DNA of 64,000 bases from Lysobacter sp. K5869 (GCF_018847975.1 NZ_CP072597.1:5856001-5920000), one strand, 5' to 3'; numbered from the stretch's first letter, positions 47,630-56,503 are shown. Numbers and translations: made by a program. The notes: generated from the sequence alone by a model not told the origin.

Positions 47630-49027
47630 ATGCCCAGCCACGCCACCGAATCGCGCCTGTACGCAGGCGTCTACTCCGATCCCGACTTCGCCGAGATCTT
47701 CAGCGACCGCAACCAGCTGCAGAAATGGCTGGACGTGGAGCGCGCGCTCGCCGCGACCCAGGCCGAGATGGGCGCGATCCCGCCGCAAGCGGCGCAGGAA
47801 ATCGCCCGCGCCGCGCGCGCCGAACTATTCGACCTCGACGCGCTCGGCCGGCAAAGCCGCGAAACCGGCCACGTGCTAGTGCCGACGATCCGCGCCCTGG
47901 CCGCGCTGTGCCGCGCGCCCTGGGGCGAGTTCGTGCATTACGGCGCGACCACCCAGGACATCCTCGACACCGGCCTGATGCTGCAGGTCGGCGAGGCCTG
48001 GGAACGGGTGCTGGCGCGGCTGCATTCGATCCGCGCGCGGCTGCTCGAACTGGCGTTGTCGCACAAGCGCACGCCGATGGTCGCGCGCACCCACGGCCAG
48101 CAGGCGCTGCCGACCACGTTCGGCTACAAGGTCGCGGTGTGGGTCGACGAGATCGACCGGCACCTGCAGCGGTTCGAGCAGGCGCGCGCGCGGGTCATGG
48201 CCGGCAACCTCACCGGCGCGGTCGGCACCCTGGCCTCGTTCGGCGAGAACGGGTTGGAGCTGCAGCGGCGCGCGCTGGCCAAGCTCGGGCTGGCCGCGCC
48301 GCTGACCAGCTGGCACAGCGCGCGCGACCGCATCCTCGACGTGGCCGGTTTGCTGGTGCAGGTCGCGGTGACGATGGGCCGCATCGCCAACGAGGTCTAC
48401 CACCTGCAGCGCACCGAGATCGACGAGGTCCGCGAAGCGGCGCCGGCCGGCAAGATCGGCTCCAGCACCATGCCGCACAAGCAGAACCCCTCGACCATCG
48501 ACTTGATCAGCGCCTTGTCGCGGCTGATCCGCGCGCAGATGGTCGCGCTCACCGACGCCGCGTTCCAGCAGCACGAACGCGACGGCACCGCGTGGCGGAT
48601 CGAGTGGGCGGCGCTGCCGGAAATCTTCGTCTACACCGGCGCGCTGCTGGCGCGCATGGACGAAGTGCTCGCGGCCGGGCTGGACGTGCGCGAGCGGCGC
48701 ATGCGCGAGAACCTCGATCTGCTCGGCGGCCGGATTCTGTCCGAGCGGGTGATGCTCGCGCTGGGCGAGCGGGTCGGCAAGCAGACCGCGCACGAACTCG
48801 TGCACGAGGCCTCGATGCACGCGCGCCGCGAGGAGATCGCGTTCCGCGACGCACTGCTCGCCGACGTCCGCATCCGCGCCGAATTCGCGCCCGGCGCGCT
48901 GGAGGCCCTGCTCGATCCGGTCACCTACACCGGCCTGGCCGCGGCGATGGTCGAACGCGTCGCCGCCGGATCGTCCCCGCCCGAACGCGCCGAGCGCACC
49001 GCCCGACCGCACGCCGCGAGCGCCTGA
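47630..49027 (+). CDS. Fumarase/ASL superfamily lyase, PcaB/CreD-like
   Basis: 465 residues from ATG 47630; no good ribosome-binding site is visible, but translation may be coupled to the upstream stop. Superfamily blocks: EFVHYGATTQDILDTGLML, MVARTHGQQALPTTFGYK, and the catalytic-serine loop GSSTMPHKQNP with LISALSRLIRAQMVAL after it. This form of the loop fits 3-carboxymuconate cycloisomerase-like and nitrosuccinate-lyase-like members more than purine-pathway adenylosuccinate lyase. No other beta-ketoadipate genes are present, so a PcaB role is unlikely. It should eliminate fumarate or a related acid from an aspartate- or succinate-derived compound. Confidence 0.82.
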   Translation: MPSHATESRLYAGVYSDPDFAEIFSDRNQLQKWLDVERALAATQAEMGAIPPQAAQEIARAARAELFDLDALGRQSRETGHVLVPTIRALAALCRAPWGEFVHYGATTQDILDTGLMLQVGEAWERVLARLHSIRARLLELALSHKRTPMVARTHGQQALPTTFGYKVAVWVDEIDRHLQRFEQARARVMAGNLTGAVGTLASFGENGLELQRRALAKLGLAAPLTSWHSARDRILDVAGLLVQVAVTMGRIANEVYHLQRTEIDEVREAAPAGKIGSSTMPHKQNPSTIDLISALSRLIRAQMVALTDAAFQQHERDGTAWRIEWAALPEIFVYTGALLARMDEVLAAGLDVRERRMRENLDLLGGRILSERVMLALGERVGKQTAHELVHEASMHARREEIAFRDALLADVRIRAEFAPGALEALLDPVTYTGLAAAMVERVAAGSSPPERAERTARPHAASA

Positions 49028-49086
49028 TGCGCCGCAAAGCAAAGCGTTTCCACCCCGCCCACTCCCGAACGGAAGGAAGGATTGCG

Positions 49087-50562
49087 ATGGAACCCCAAAC
49101 GCTAGTCGCGATAGCCCCCGTGGCGACGCGCCCGCTGGCCGCGTACGCCGCTCAGGCGCACTGCGCCGCCGGCGCCGACCACACCCTGGCCGATTGCCGC
49201 CACGAACACAGCCACGCCCTGGACTCGCCCACCCACGGCGGCGGCTACGCCGGCGCGGCGACGCGGGCGATCTTCTGCAGCCGCTGCCGCCTGCAGCGCT
49301 GGCTCGACGTCGAAGCCGCGCTGGCGCTCGCGCAGGCCGAAGTCGGCATCGTGCCGCGTCAGGCCGCGGTGGAGATCCGCCGCTGCGCGCGGCTGGCGGC
49401 GATGGACGTCGAGCGCATCGCCGACGGCGTCGCCCGCACCGGCCATTCGCTGATGCCGCTGCTGCGCGCGCTGCAGGACCAATGCAACCCGGAAGCGCGC
49501 GAGTTCGTCCATTACGGCGCCACCACCCAGGACATCCAGGACACCGCGCAATCGCTGGAAATGCGCGACGTGCTCGACGCCATGGACGGCGAACTCGACC
49601 TGCTGCTGGCCAAGCTGTCGGTGCTGGCCGATCAGCACCGCGGCTCGGTCATGGTCGCGCGCACCCACTCGATTCCGGCGCTGCCGACCACGTTCGGGCT
49701 CAAGGTCGCCGGCTGGATCGACGAACTGCTGCGCCACCGCGACCGCTTGCAGCAAGCGCGCCAGCGCATCCTGGTGGTGCAGTTGTTCGGCGGCGTCGGC
49801 ACCATGGCCGCGTTCGGGCCGCGCGCGCTGCCGCTGCTGGACGCGTTCGCGCGCCGGCTCGGCCTGGACGTGCCGCTCGCCGGCTGGCACGTCGCTCGCG
49901 ACCGCGTCGCCGAATTCGTCAGCACCTTGGCGATGGCCACCGCCTCGCTGGCGCGCGTCGCCGACGAGATCCGCACGCTCAACCGCTGGGAGATCGGCGA
50001 GGTCGAGGTCGGCTGGAGCGCCGAGCAGATCGGCAGCAGCACCATGCCGCACAAGCGCAACCCGGAAGGCTGCGAGCAAGTGGTGGTGATGGCGCGGCTG
50101 GCCAAGGCGCAGGTGATGCTGGCGCTGGACGCGATGATCCTGGAGCACGAACGCGATTACCGCGGCACCCGCCTGGAGTGGTGCGCGGTCGCCGACGTCT
50201 CGCACTACGCGCTGACCGCGATCCGCCTGCTCACCGAGACCGTCGCCGGCCTGACCGTCAACGACGCCAAGATGGAGCGCAACGCGCGCGACTTCAGCGA
50301 CTCGATCTGCATGGAAGCGTTCGTGTTCGAGATGGCCGGCAAGCTCGGCAAGAGCAGCGCCTACGAAATCATCTTCGAGCTCACCCAGGCCTGCCAGCGC
50401 GATCGCGTGCCGATCCGCGAGGCGGTCGAGGCCGATCCGCGCGTGCTCGCCGCGGTCGGCGAAGGCCGGCTGGCGCGGCTGTTCGAACCCGCGGCGCACC
50501 TGGGCATGGCCGAGGCCATCGTCGACAGCGTGCTGACCGAAGCCGGCCACCGCCGCTACTGA
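49087..50562 (+). CDS. Fumarase/ASL superfamily lyase, PurB-like, with Cys/His-rich N-terminal extension
   Basis: 491 residues from ATG 49087 (AAGGAAGG upstream). The core starts near residue 60 (RLQRWLDVEAALALAQAEVG) and has EFVHYGATTQDIQDTAQSL, VMVARTHSIPALPTTFGLK, GSSTMPHKRNPEGCEQVVV and LEHERDYRGTRLEW. The MPHKRNP form and following residues look like adenylosuccinate-lyase-type enzymes. The first 55 residues (HCAAGADHTLADCRHEHSHA) are not part of the normal fold and are rich in Cys and His, possibly metal-binding. A true purB may lie elsewhere, so this copy is likely specialised; a purine role cannot be excluded. Confidence 0.8.
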   Translation: MEPQTLVAIAPVATRPLAAYAAQAHCAAGADHTLADCRHEHSHALDSPTHGGGYAGAATRAIFCSRCRLQRWLDVEAALALAQAEVGIVPRQAAVEIRRCARLAAMDVERIADGVARTGHSLMPLLRALQDQCNPEAREFVHYGATTQDIQDTAQSLEMRDVLDAMDGELDLLLAKLSVLADQHRGSVMVARTHSIPALPTTFGLKVAGWIDELLRHRDRLQQARQRILVVQLFGGVGTMAAFGPRALPLLDAFARRLGLDVPLAGWHVARDRVAEFVSTLAMATASLARVADEIRTLNRWEIGEVEVGWSAEQIGSSTMPHKRNPEGCEQVVVMARLAKAQVMLALDAMILEHERDYRGTRLEWCAVADVSHYALTAIRLLTETVAGLTVNDAKMERNARDFSDSICMEAFVFEMAGKLGKSSAYEIIFELTQACQRDRVPIREAVEADPRVLAAVGEGRLARLFEPAAHLGMAEAIVDSVLTEAGHRRY

Positions 50563-50604
50563 CATCAATCGCACCCACACACTACGAGACCGGGAGACAC
50601 GGCA

Positions 50605-51678
50605 ATGGCGGAAGGCAACGCGATGGACCACAGCAAGGTCGAGCAATTCTCGGCCCGGATCATGGAGGATTACGGCAACACCCTGCGCGGCGCCATGCTG
50701 TATCTCGGCGACCGCCTGGACCTGTTCAAGGCGCTGGCCCGCCTGGGCGCGGTGACCTTGGAGGAACTGGCCGCCGACACCGGCCTCAACGCGCGCTACC
50801 TGCGCGAATGGCTCGGCGCCATGGCCACCGGCCACTACGTCCACTACGACGCGCAAACCCGCCGCTACCGTCTGCCGGCCGAGTACGCGCCGGTGCTGGC
50901 CGACGAGGATTCGCCCTACTTCGCCGGCGGCATCCTCCAGCTCAGCGTGCCGTTCGTGAGCATGGCCCCGCGCATCGCCGAAGCCTTCCGCAACGGCGGC
51001 GGCGCGCCGGAGGAATCCTATCCGCTGGAAACCTGGCAAGGCATGGAGCGCATGACCATGCCCTGGTACAAGCATTTCCTCGTGCAGCGCTGGATCCCCT
51101 CGCTCGACGGAGTCAAGGAAAAGCTCGAAGCCGGCGGCACCGCGCTCGACTTCGGCTGCGGCAGCGGGTTGGCCGCGATCACGATGGCGCAGGCGTTCCC
51201 GAAGGCGCGCGTGGTCGGCGTGGACTTCCATCTGCCCTCGATCGAACGCGCCCGCGCCAACGCCGAAGCCGCCGGCGTCGGCGACCGGGTCCGCTTCGAG
51301 GTCGCCGATTCCGATGCGGTGGTCGGGCAGAAGTTCGACTTCGTCACCACCTTCGTGGTCATCCACGACGCCGCCGACCCGCAGCAGATGCTGCGCGACC
51401 TGCGCGCGACCACGGCCGACGACGGCACCTATCTGATGGTCGAGCTCAATCTGTCGGAAGAACTGCACGAGAACATGAACCTGTTCGGCCGGGTGATGTA
51501 CCCGCAGAGCACGCTGTACTGCATGACCTGCTCGCTCTCCCACCACGGCGCCGGGCTGGGCGCGTTCATGGGCGAGAAGCGCGCCCGCGAGATGGCCGCG
51601 GCCGCCGGTTTCGGCCGTTTCCGCAAAGTGCCCTCCGACCGGCCGCCGCTGCCGGCGCTGTTCGAACTGCGGCCCTGA
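50605..51678 (+). CDS. SAM-dependent methyltransferase with N-terminal winged helix
   Basis: 357 residues, GGGAG upstream. The N-terminus (LRGAMLYLGDRLDLFKALAR and LEELAADTGLNARYLREWLG) is the dimerisation/winged-helix domain seen in O-methyltransferase-like and Rv2258c-type proteins. The C-terminal Rossmann domain has ALDFGCGSGLAAITMAQAF (SAM motif), VVGVDFHLPSIERAR, FEVADSDAV and FDFVTTFVVIHDAADP. It closes the HDO/lyase set and fits a tailoring step on a small product. No transporter gene follows. Confidence 0.88.
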   Translation: MAEGNAMDHSKVEQFSARIMEDYGNTLRGAMLYLGDRLDLFKALARLGAVTLEELAADTGLNARYLREWLGAMATGHYVHYDAQTRRYRLPAEYAPVLADEDSPYFAGGILQLSVPFVSMAPRIAEAFRNGGGAPEESYPLETWQGMERMTMPWYKHFLVQRWIPSLDGVKEKLEAGGTALDFGCGSGLAAITMAQAFPKARVVGVDFHLPSIERARANAEAAGVGDRVRFEVADSDAVVGQKFDFVTTFVVIHDAADPQQMLRDLRATTADDGTYLMVELNLSEELHENMNLFGRVMYPQSTLYCMTCSLSHHGAGLGAFMGEKRAREMAAAAGFGRFRKVPSDRPPLPALFELRP

Positions 51679-51964
51679 GCCGCCGCGGGCGCGCCTTGGC
51701 CGCCGGCTTCGGCCGGTGGGTGGGTGCGTCCGCCGCGATGGTGGCGTCCCGAGCGGAGCGCCGCCGTCGCACCGCTCCCCGGCGGCTACGTCGCGCGGCC
51801 CGGCACGCCACACCGGCCGCGCGGCGTACCGCCTTCCTGCGGGCTCACAGGTCCCGCGAAGTCCCGGCGATTCGGGCGCCCGTCGTCGCGCCACGGCGCA
51901 CCGCGGCGCGACCGGTTCAGGCCCCGCCTTGACCGCCCCCGCCCGCTCCTGCCATCGTGCCGGG

Positions 51965-52186
51965 ATGGATCGCGCCGAACTCATCGCCGAATTGCAGGCC
52001 GTGCTCGCCCGGGTCGACGAACTCGGCGACCGCGTGCGCCGGCTCAGCGACGAGAACCGCAGCCTGCGCCAGCAACAAGAGCAGCTGATCGGCGAACGTT
52101 CGGCCCTGCTGGCCAAGAACGAACAAGCCCGCACCCGGGTCGAAGCCATGATCGCCCGGCTCAAGTCCTTGGAACAGCACACCTGA
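51965..52186 (+). CDS. Small coiled-coil protein (TIGR02449-like)
   Basis: 73 residues, one long heptad coiled coil (LQAVLARVDELGDRVRRLSD, LRQQQEQLIGERSALLAKN), starting at ATG 51965. Proteins of this kind sit directly upstream of zapA in gammaproteobacteria and resemble ZapB in shape. Probably cytoplasmic; a cell-division link is inferred only from position. 285 bases without a gene precede it. Confidence 0.85.
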   Translation: MDRAELIAELQAVLARVDELGDRVRRLSDENRSLRQQQEQLIGERSALLAKNEQARTRVEAMIARLKSLEQHT

Positions 52187-52233
52187 GCCCCTTTGTATCC
52201 GCCGTCCCCGACCTCGCCCATGAGCCTGCCCGC

Positions 52234-52542
52234 ATGAGTACGACGAGCGAAGCCGTCAGCATCCGCCTGCTCGACCGCGAGTACACGGTCGGGTGCGAGC
52301 CCAACGAGCGCGAAGACCTGCTCGCCGCCGCGCGCATGCTCGACGGCAAGATGCGCGAAATCCGCGGCGGCAACCGCATGGCCGCGCTCGACCGCGTGGC
52401 CGTGCTGGCCGCGCTCAACTTCGCCCACGAACTGCAACAGCTGCGCGGCGAAAGCGGCGGCCGCGAGCGCGAACTCGCGCGCACGCTCGACGATCTGCAC
52501 CGCAAGCTCGACAGCCTGTTCGAGGCGGCCACCGCGCGCTGA
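52234..52542 (+). CDS. zapA: Cell division protein ZapA
   Basis: 102 residues from ATG 52234. Binds FtsZ and bundles protofilaments at the division ring. VSIRLLDREYTVGCEPNERE is the ZapA domain signature and LLAAARMLDGKMREIR follows; RMAALDRVAVLAALNFAHEL leads into the C-terminal coiled coil. It sits between the small coiled-coil gene and 6S RNA, a conserved zapA-ssrS-fau order. Confidence 0.94.
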   Translation: MSTTSEAVSIRLLDREYTVGCEPNEREDLLAAARMLDGKMREIRGGNRMAALDRVAVLAALNFAHELQQLRGESGGRERELARTLDDLHRKLDSLFEAATAR

Positions 52543-52734
52543 TCGACGCCGCCGCGCCGCGGAGCGATCCGCCGCGCCGCCCGTCGGCGCGAGCGCGCCA
52601 TTCGCATCCTTCGCGCTCGCGCCACGCCGCGCCGATACCGGGCGCGCGCGCCAGAAAACCGCGCGACGCGCGTCACGCGAATCCCTGTTCATGCCGCCTA
52701 GCATCGAGGCCATGAACCATCGCCGACGAGCGGA

Positions 52735-52769
52735 TTCGCCCGACGGCACTCGCGCGCTATACTGCGCGC
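52735..52769 (+). promoter_or_regulatory. Promoter of 6S RNA
   Basis: TATACT at 52758-52763 is a good -10 box, seven bases before the inferred RNA start. The -35 near TTCGCC (52735-52740) is weak. Confidence 0.6.
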
Positions 52770-52957
52770 ACGTCCTCTGCTGTGCGCGACGGCGTGCGCA
52801 AACATTCGCCTTGTCCCTTAATGACGACACCGGGGACGCGCCGGAAGCCCGGAGTGCAAGTCCGCCTAGCAGCGGGAAGCCCGAAGGCGTCCAAGCGTTC
52901 CCACTTGAACCCCGGGTTCAAGGTCGTTTCGCAAGCATCGCCATTGGCGGAGGACTA
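52770..52957 (+). ncRNA. ssrS: 6S RNA
   Basis: About 188 bases. The 5' GTCCTC pairs with the 3' GAGGAC to close the long hairpin. CACTTGAACCCCGGGTTCAA and the following CGTTTCGCAAGC match the conserved 3' arm of gammaproteobacterial 6S RNA (E. coli has CCTTGAACCAAGGGTTCAAG). The CTTGTCCCTTAATGACG part is the 5' arm. It mimics an open promoter and sequesters sigma-70 RNA polymerase in stationary phase. Its position between zapA and fau matches E. coli. Confidence 0.93.
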
Positions 52958-52964
52958 CTCTTTC

Positions 52965-53012
52965 CGGAACGGGCGCGACGTCACCCCAGGTGATTTCGCG
53001 CCCGTTTCCTTA
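52965..53012 (+). terminator. Hairpin after 6S RNA, before fau
   Basis: GGAACGGGCGCGACGTCACC pairs imperfectly with GGTGATTTCGCGCCCGTTTC. A short T-rich end (TTTCCTTATG) follows. It may end or process the 6S transcript and attenuate reading into fau. Confidence 0.6.
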
Positions 53013-53065
53013 TGTACGCTGGCCGGACTTCGCCCTGCCCCCACCATGCCGAGCCCCCCGATCGC

Positions 53066-53659
53066 ATGACGGACGACCGCACCACCCTGCGCCGCGAACT
53101 GCGCGAGCGCCGCCGCACCCAACCCGCCGCCGCCCGCATCGGCGGCGCCGAAGCGCTCGCCGCGCAGTTGCTCGCGCTGCCGTTCGCGCCGCAGTCGGGC
53201 TATGTCGCCGGCTACTGGGCCACCGACGGCGAAATCGCCCTGCACGCGTGGCAGCTGCGCTTGCCGAAGGACTGCGTCTATTGCCTGCCGGTGCTGCACG
53301 CGGACCAGAGCCTGCGCTTCGCGCCCTGGCGGCCGGGGGACGATCTGGTCGCCAATCGGTTCGGTATACCGGAACCGGCGTTGGCTGACAGTTCGTTGCT
53401 TCGGCCCGAGGACATGAGCCTGATTGTCCTACCGTTGGTTGGCTTCGACGCCCGCGGCCACCGGCTCGGCATGGGCGGCGGCTGGTACGATCGCAGCCTC
53501 GCTTTCCGTCAACGCCGCCCCGCCCCCCCCTGGCTGGTCGGCGCCGCTTTCGAGTTACAGCGCGTCGAACGACTCGACGCCGCCGACTGGGATGTCGCGC
53601 TGGACGCCGTGTGCACCGAAGCAGGCACCGTGGATTGCCGCTCCGCGCTGTACGCCTGA
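53066..53659 (+). CDS. fau: 5-formyltetrahydrofolate cyclo-ligase
   Basis: 197 residues from ATG 53066. Converts 5-formyl-THF to 5,10-methenyl-THF with ATP. RRELRERRRTQPAA is the N-terminal block; VAGYWATDGEI, FGIPEPALADSS and VLPLVGFDARGHRLGMGGGWYDR hold the nucleotide and substrate residues. The gene follows 6S RNA and is probably co-transcribed with it, as in other Proteobacteria, which would link folate recycling to growth phase. Confidence 0.95.
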   Translation: MTDDRTTLRRELRERRRTQPAAARIGGAEALAAQLLALPFAPQSGYVAGYWATDGEIALHAWQLRLPKDCVYCLPVLHADQSLRFAPWRPGDDLVANRFGIPEPALADSSLLRPEDMSLIVLPLVGFDARGHRLGMGGGWYDRSLAFRQRRPAPPWLVGAAFELQRVERLDAADWDVALDAVCTEAGTVDCRSALYA

Positions 53660-53713
53660 TCCCCCAACCGCGATGCAACTGCCCCTGCATCCCGAACCTT
53701 GCGAGCCCCCCGC

Positions 53714-54184
53714 ATGACCGCACGACGCCGCTACTGGCTGATGAAGTCCGAACCGGACACTTTCTCCATCGACGATCTAGAACGCGTGCGCACCGAGCCA
53801 TGGAACGGCGTGCGCAACTACCAGGCCCGCAACTACATGCGCGACGGCATGAAGATCGGCGACGGCGTTCTGTTCTACCACTCCAACACCGCGATCCCCG
53901 GCATCGTCGGCCTGGCCACCATCGCCGCCGAAGCCTATCCCGACCCGACCCAGTTCGATCCCAAGTCCGATTACTACGACGCCAAGAGCACGCGCGAAGA
54001 CCCGCGCTGGCTGCTGGTGGACGTGGCCTTCGAACGCAAGCTCGCCCGCACCATCGCGCTCGACGAGATCAAGGCCCGCGCCGAGGAACTCGGCGAGGAC
54101 TTCGCCCTCACCCGCCGCGGCAACCGCCTGTCGGTGCTGCCGGTCTCGGCGGCGCAGTGGAAGTTGTTGCTGGCGATGGAGTGA
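53714..54184 (+). CDS. EVE domain protein
   Basis: 156 residues from ATG 53714. YWLMKSEPDTFSIDDL, WNGVRNYQARNYMRD, VLFYHSNTAIPGIVGLA and DPRWLLVDVAFE match the EVE (DUF55, thymocyte nuclear protein 1-like) family, a PUA-like fold that reads modified bases in nucleic acid. It lies 54 bases after fau on the same strand. The conserved Trp and Asn pocket residues are present. Confidence 0.93.
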   Translation: MTARRRYWLMKSEPDTFSIDDLERVRTEPWNGVRNYQARNYMRDGMKIGDGVLFYHSNTAIPGIVGLATIAAEAYPDPTQFDPKSDYYDAKSTREDPRWLLVDVAFERKLARTIALDEIKARAEELGEDFALTRRGNRLSVLPVSAAQWKLLLAME

Positions 54185-54186
54185 TT

Positions 54187-54292
54187 GCAGCAAGGGAATG
54201 AAGGGAACAGGGAAAGAGGGGAATGGCGGGTTTCACCGCGTTCCCACCATTCCCCTCTTCCCTTCTTTCCCCTAATTCCCGCTCCATTCTTT
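54187..54292. repeat. GGGAA/TTCCC inverted element, copy 5
   Basis: Left arm CAAGGGAATGAAGGGAACAG and the following purine-rich bases; right arm CATTCCCCTCTTCCCTTCTT and following. It sits between the EVE-domain gene and rpiA, with a spacer of about 22 bases. Confidence 0.8.
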
Positions 54293-54314
54293 CCCTCCCA
54301 ACTCTCGAAACCCA

Positions 54315-54977
54315 ATGAGCGAACACAAGCGCCTGGCCGCCGAAAAAGCCATCGACTACATCGAAGACGGCATGATCGTCGGCGTCGGCACGGGCTCCAC
54401 CGTCGCCTATTTCATCCAGGCCCTGGGCCGCATCAAGGACCGCATCAAGGGCGCGGTGTCGAGCTCGGAACAGAGCACGGCGCTGCTGCGCGAACTCGGC
54501 ATCGAGGTGCTCGACCTCAACAGCACCGGCCAACTGTCGCTGTACATCGACGGCGCCGACGAGTGCGATCCGAACAAATGCCTGATCAAGGGCGGCGGCG
54601 CCGCGCTGACCCGCGAGAAAATCATCGCCGAGGCCAGCGAAAAGTTCGTCTGCATCGTCGACCCGTCCAAGCAGGTCAAAGTGCTGGGCAAGTTCCCGCT
54701 GCCGGTGGAAGTGCTGCCGATGGCGCGCAGCCTGGTCGCGCGCCAGATCGTCGCGCTGACCGGCGGCCAGCCGGTGTGGCGCCAGGACGCCGCCGGCAAC
54801 GGCGTGGTCACCGACAACGGCAACGTCATCCTCGACATCCACAACCTCGCCATCGCCGAACCGGTCAAGCTCGAAGCCGCGCTCAACCAGATCCCCGGCG
54901 TGGTCGCCGTGGGCCTGTTCGCGCGCCGCAAGGCCGACGTGGTCATCGTCGGCGGCGAGCCGCCGGTGGTGCTGTAG
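54315..54977 (+). CDS. rpiA: Ribose-5-phosphate isomerase A
   Basis: 220 residues. Interconverts ribose-5-phosphate and ribulose-5-phosphate in the pentose phosphate path. [11 protein letters not shown] binds phosphate; Asp79, Asp82, Lys92 and Glu101 ([19 protein letters not shown]) correspond to the catalytic Asp81, Asp84, Lys94 and Glu103 of E. coli, offset by two. Cytoplasmic, full length. Confidence 0.97.
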   Translation: MSEHKRLAAEKAIDYIEDGMIVGVGTGSTVAYFIQALGRIKDRIKGAVSSSEQSTALLRELGIEVLDLNSTGQLSLYIDGADECDPNKCLIKGGGAALTREKIIAEASEKFVCIVDPSKQVKVLGKFPLPVEVLPMARSLVARQIVALTGGQPVWRQDAAGNGVVTDNGNVILDIHNLAIAEPVKLEAALNQIPGVVAVGLFARRKADVVIVGGEPPVVL

Positions 54978-55141
54978 GTCTTCGCGTCCGGCCGCTCCGT
55001 TCGTCGCTTCCGAGCGGCTACCTGTTCCTTCCGGCCGCATGCGGCCGGACAATGCGCCAGCCCGGCCGCTTCCGGCCGGGCACGTTCCAGTCGCGGCAAC
55101 GGACGCCGCGGCGCCAACCCGGGCGGCCCGCCCACGCCATC

Positions 55142-56212
55142 ATGAGTACCGATACCCAGCCCTACGGGGCGTTTTTCAACCAGCAACTGTGGGATCTGCC
55201 TTCGCTGATCCTCAACACCCGCCTCGCCGAGGCGCTCGATCGCGGCATCGCCCGCTACCCGATCCATCGCTCGCTGCGCCTGGCCGCGCGCACCAGCGTC
55301 GACGCGATGTTCGACGACCTCGCCTTCAACCTCGGCCTGATTGCGCAACGCCCGAACGGCCGCAATCTGCTGCTCGACGGCGAAGGCGTCTTCATCGACG
55401 CGCGCGCCGGCAGCAAGGCCGATTACTGCTCCTTCTACTTCGGCATCTGGGCCGATTCGGTCGAACGCGCCGAGGCGATCCTTCAAGCCGTGCGGGCACG
55501 GTTCGAGCCGACCCGCATCCGCGAGCCGATGTTCTCCATCGATTGGCATTTCCTCAGCGGCAACGGCGAACTGCAAAGCGCCAACATCGAGGAACTGGCC
55601 GACGACGTGCTGCTCGACGACGCCTACCCCGAGATCGGCGACGTCGCCGGCTTCATCGACCGTTACCTTCGCGCCAAGGAAACCGTGCTGGTGCTGCAGG
55701 GCCGTCCCGGCACCGGCAAGACGCGGTTGATCCGCGCCATCCTCGGCGAGATCTCGCGCCGCAACGAAGGCAGCGCGCAGGCCCTGTACACCGGCGACAA
55801 GAAGGCGCTGGAGTGCGACGAGATCTACGTCAAGTTCATCACCGGCGACGACCACGCCTTCGTCGTCGAGGACGCCGACCACCTGCTGCGCCCGCGCGCC
55901 GAAGGCAACGAGCACCTGCACCGCTTCCTCGCCATCGCCGACGGCGTGGTGCGCGCGCAGGGCCGAAAGATCGTCTTCTCCACCAACCTGCCCAACGTCG
56001 GCGATCTCGACGACGCGTTGGTGCGGCCGGGACGTTGCTTCGCCCACGTCAACGTGCGCGAGTTGCGGTTGGACGAAGCCGCCGTGTTGATCCGTCGTCT
56101 GGCCGGCGAACGCGGCCTCGATGCCGACGCCGCGATCGCCGCGGTCGCCGCTAGCGGCAACCGCAGCCATTCGCTGGCCGAGATCTATCAGGCCGTCGAC
56201 CGCTTGAAGTGA
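55142..56212 (+). CDS. AAA family ATPase of unknown function
   Basis: 356 residues from ATG 55142. An N-terminal domain of about 180 residues (PYGAFFNQQLWDLPSLILNT onward) of unknown fold precedes an AAA module: Walker A GRPGTGKT (about 187), Walker B HAFVVEDADHLL (about 240), sensor FSTNLPN (about 280), and an Arg-finger-like RPGR. The C-terminal helices (RRLAGERGLDADAAIAAVAA) are typical of AAA lids. The N-terminal domain presumably selects the substrate. A GC-rich hairpin (56222-56242) without a T tract follows. No neighbour suggests a partner. Confidence 0.85.
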   Translation: MSTDTQPYGAFFNQQLWDLPSLILNTRLAEALDRGIARYPIHRSLRLAARTSVDAMFDDLAFNLGLIAQRPNGRNLLLDGEGVFIDARAGSKADYCSFYFGIWADSVERAEAILQAVRARFEPTRIREPMFSIDWHFLSGNGELQSANIEELADDVLLDDAYPEIGDVAGFIDRYLRAKETVLVLQGRPGTGKTRLIRAILGEISRRNEGSAQALYTGDKKALECDEIYVKFITGDDHAFVVEDADHLLRPRAEGNEHLHRFLAIADGVVRAQGRKIVFSTNLPNVGDLDDALVRPGRCFAHVNVRELRLDEAAVLIRRLAGERGLDADAAIAAVAASGNRSHSLAEIYQAVDRLK

Positions 56213-56259
56213 TCCCGCGACGGGGCGGCCGCACGGCCGCCCCGCTTCGCGCCCACAAC

Positions 56260-56361
56260 GCAGCGGGTGTAGGAGCGGCGCGAGCCGCGGCCACGACATC
56301 GCGCTTACGAGGCGAACTGCAGTACACGGTCGCGGCTCACGCCGCTCCTATACCCGCTGCA
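56260..56361. repeat. REPIN-like inverted pair, copy 4
   Basis: GCAGCGGGTGTAGGAGCGGC on the left and GCCGCTCCTATACCCGCTGC on the right, about 60 bases apart; this copy has extended outer arms and one mismatch. It lies between the AAA ATPase and polymerase genes. The rest of the gap (56362-56503) holds no supported gene. Confidence 0.82.
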
Positions 56362-56503
56362 TCCGACCGCGGCTGCCCGCAACCCACTGATTCAAAATGG
56401 ATATCACCGACTGAGACCACCGCTGACGATCCTGAGCGACGCCCCCCGCTGCAGTCATCGCCGCACAGCGCGATACTGACGCCCCAAGCATGGCCCCACC
56501 GCC

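Noticed and set aside
47630..50562. Beta-ketoadipate pathway genes (pcaB)
   Set aside because: No pcaC, pcaD, pcaG or pcaH beside the lyases, and two different lyase subtypes are present.
49102..52830. A 1242-residue minus-strand frame opposite the lyase-methyltransferase genes
   Set aside because: Antisense to three well-supported genes; no start signal and no domain.
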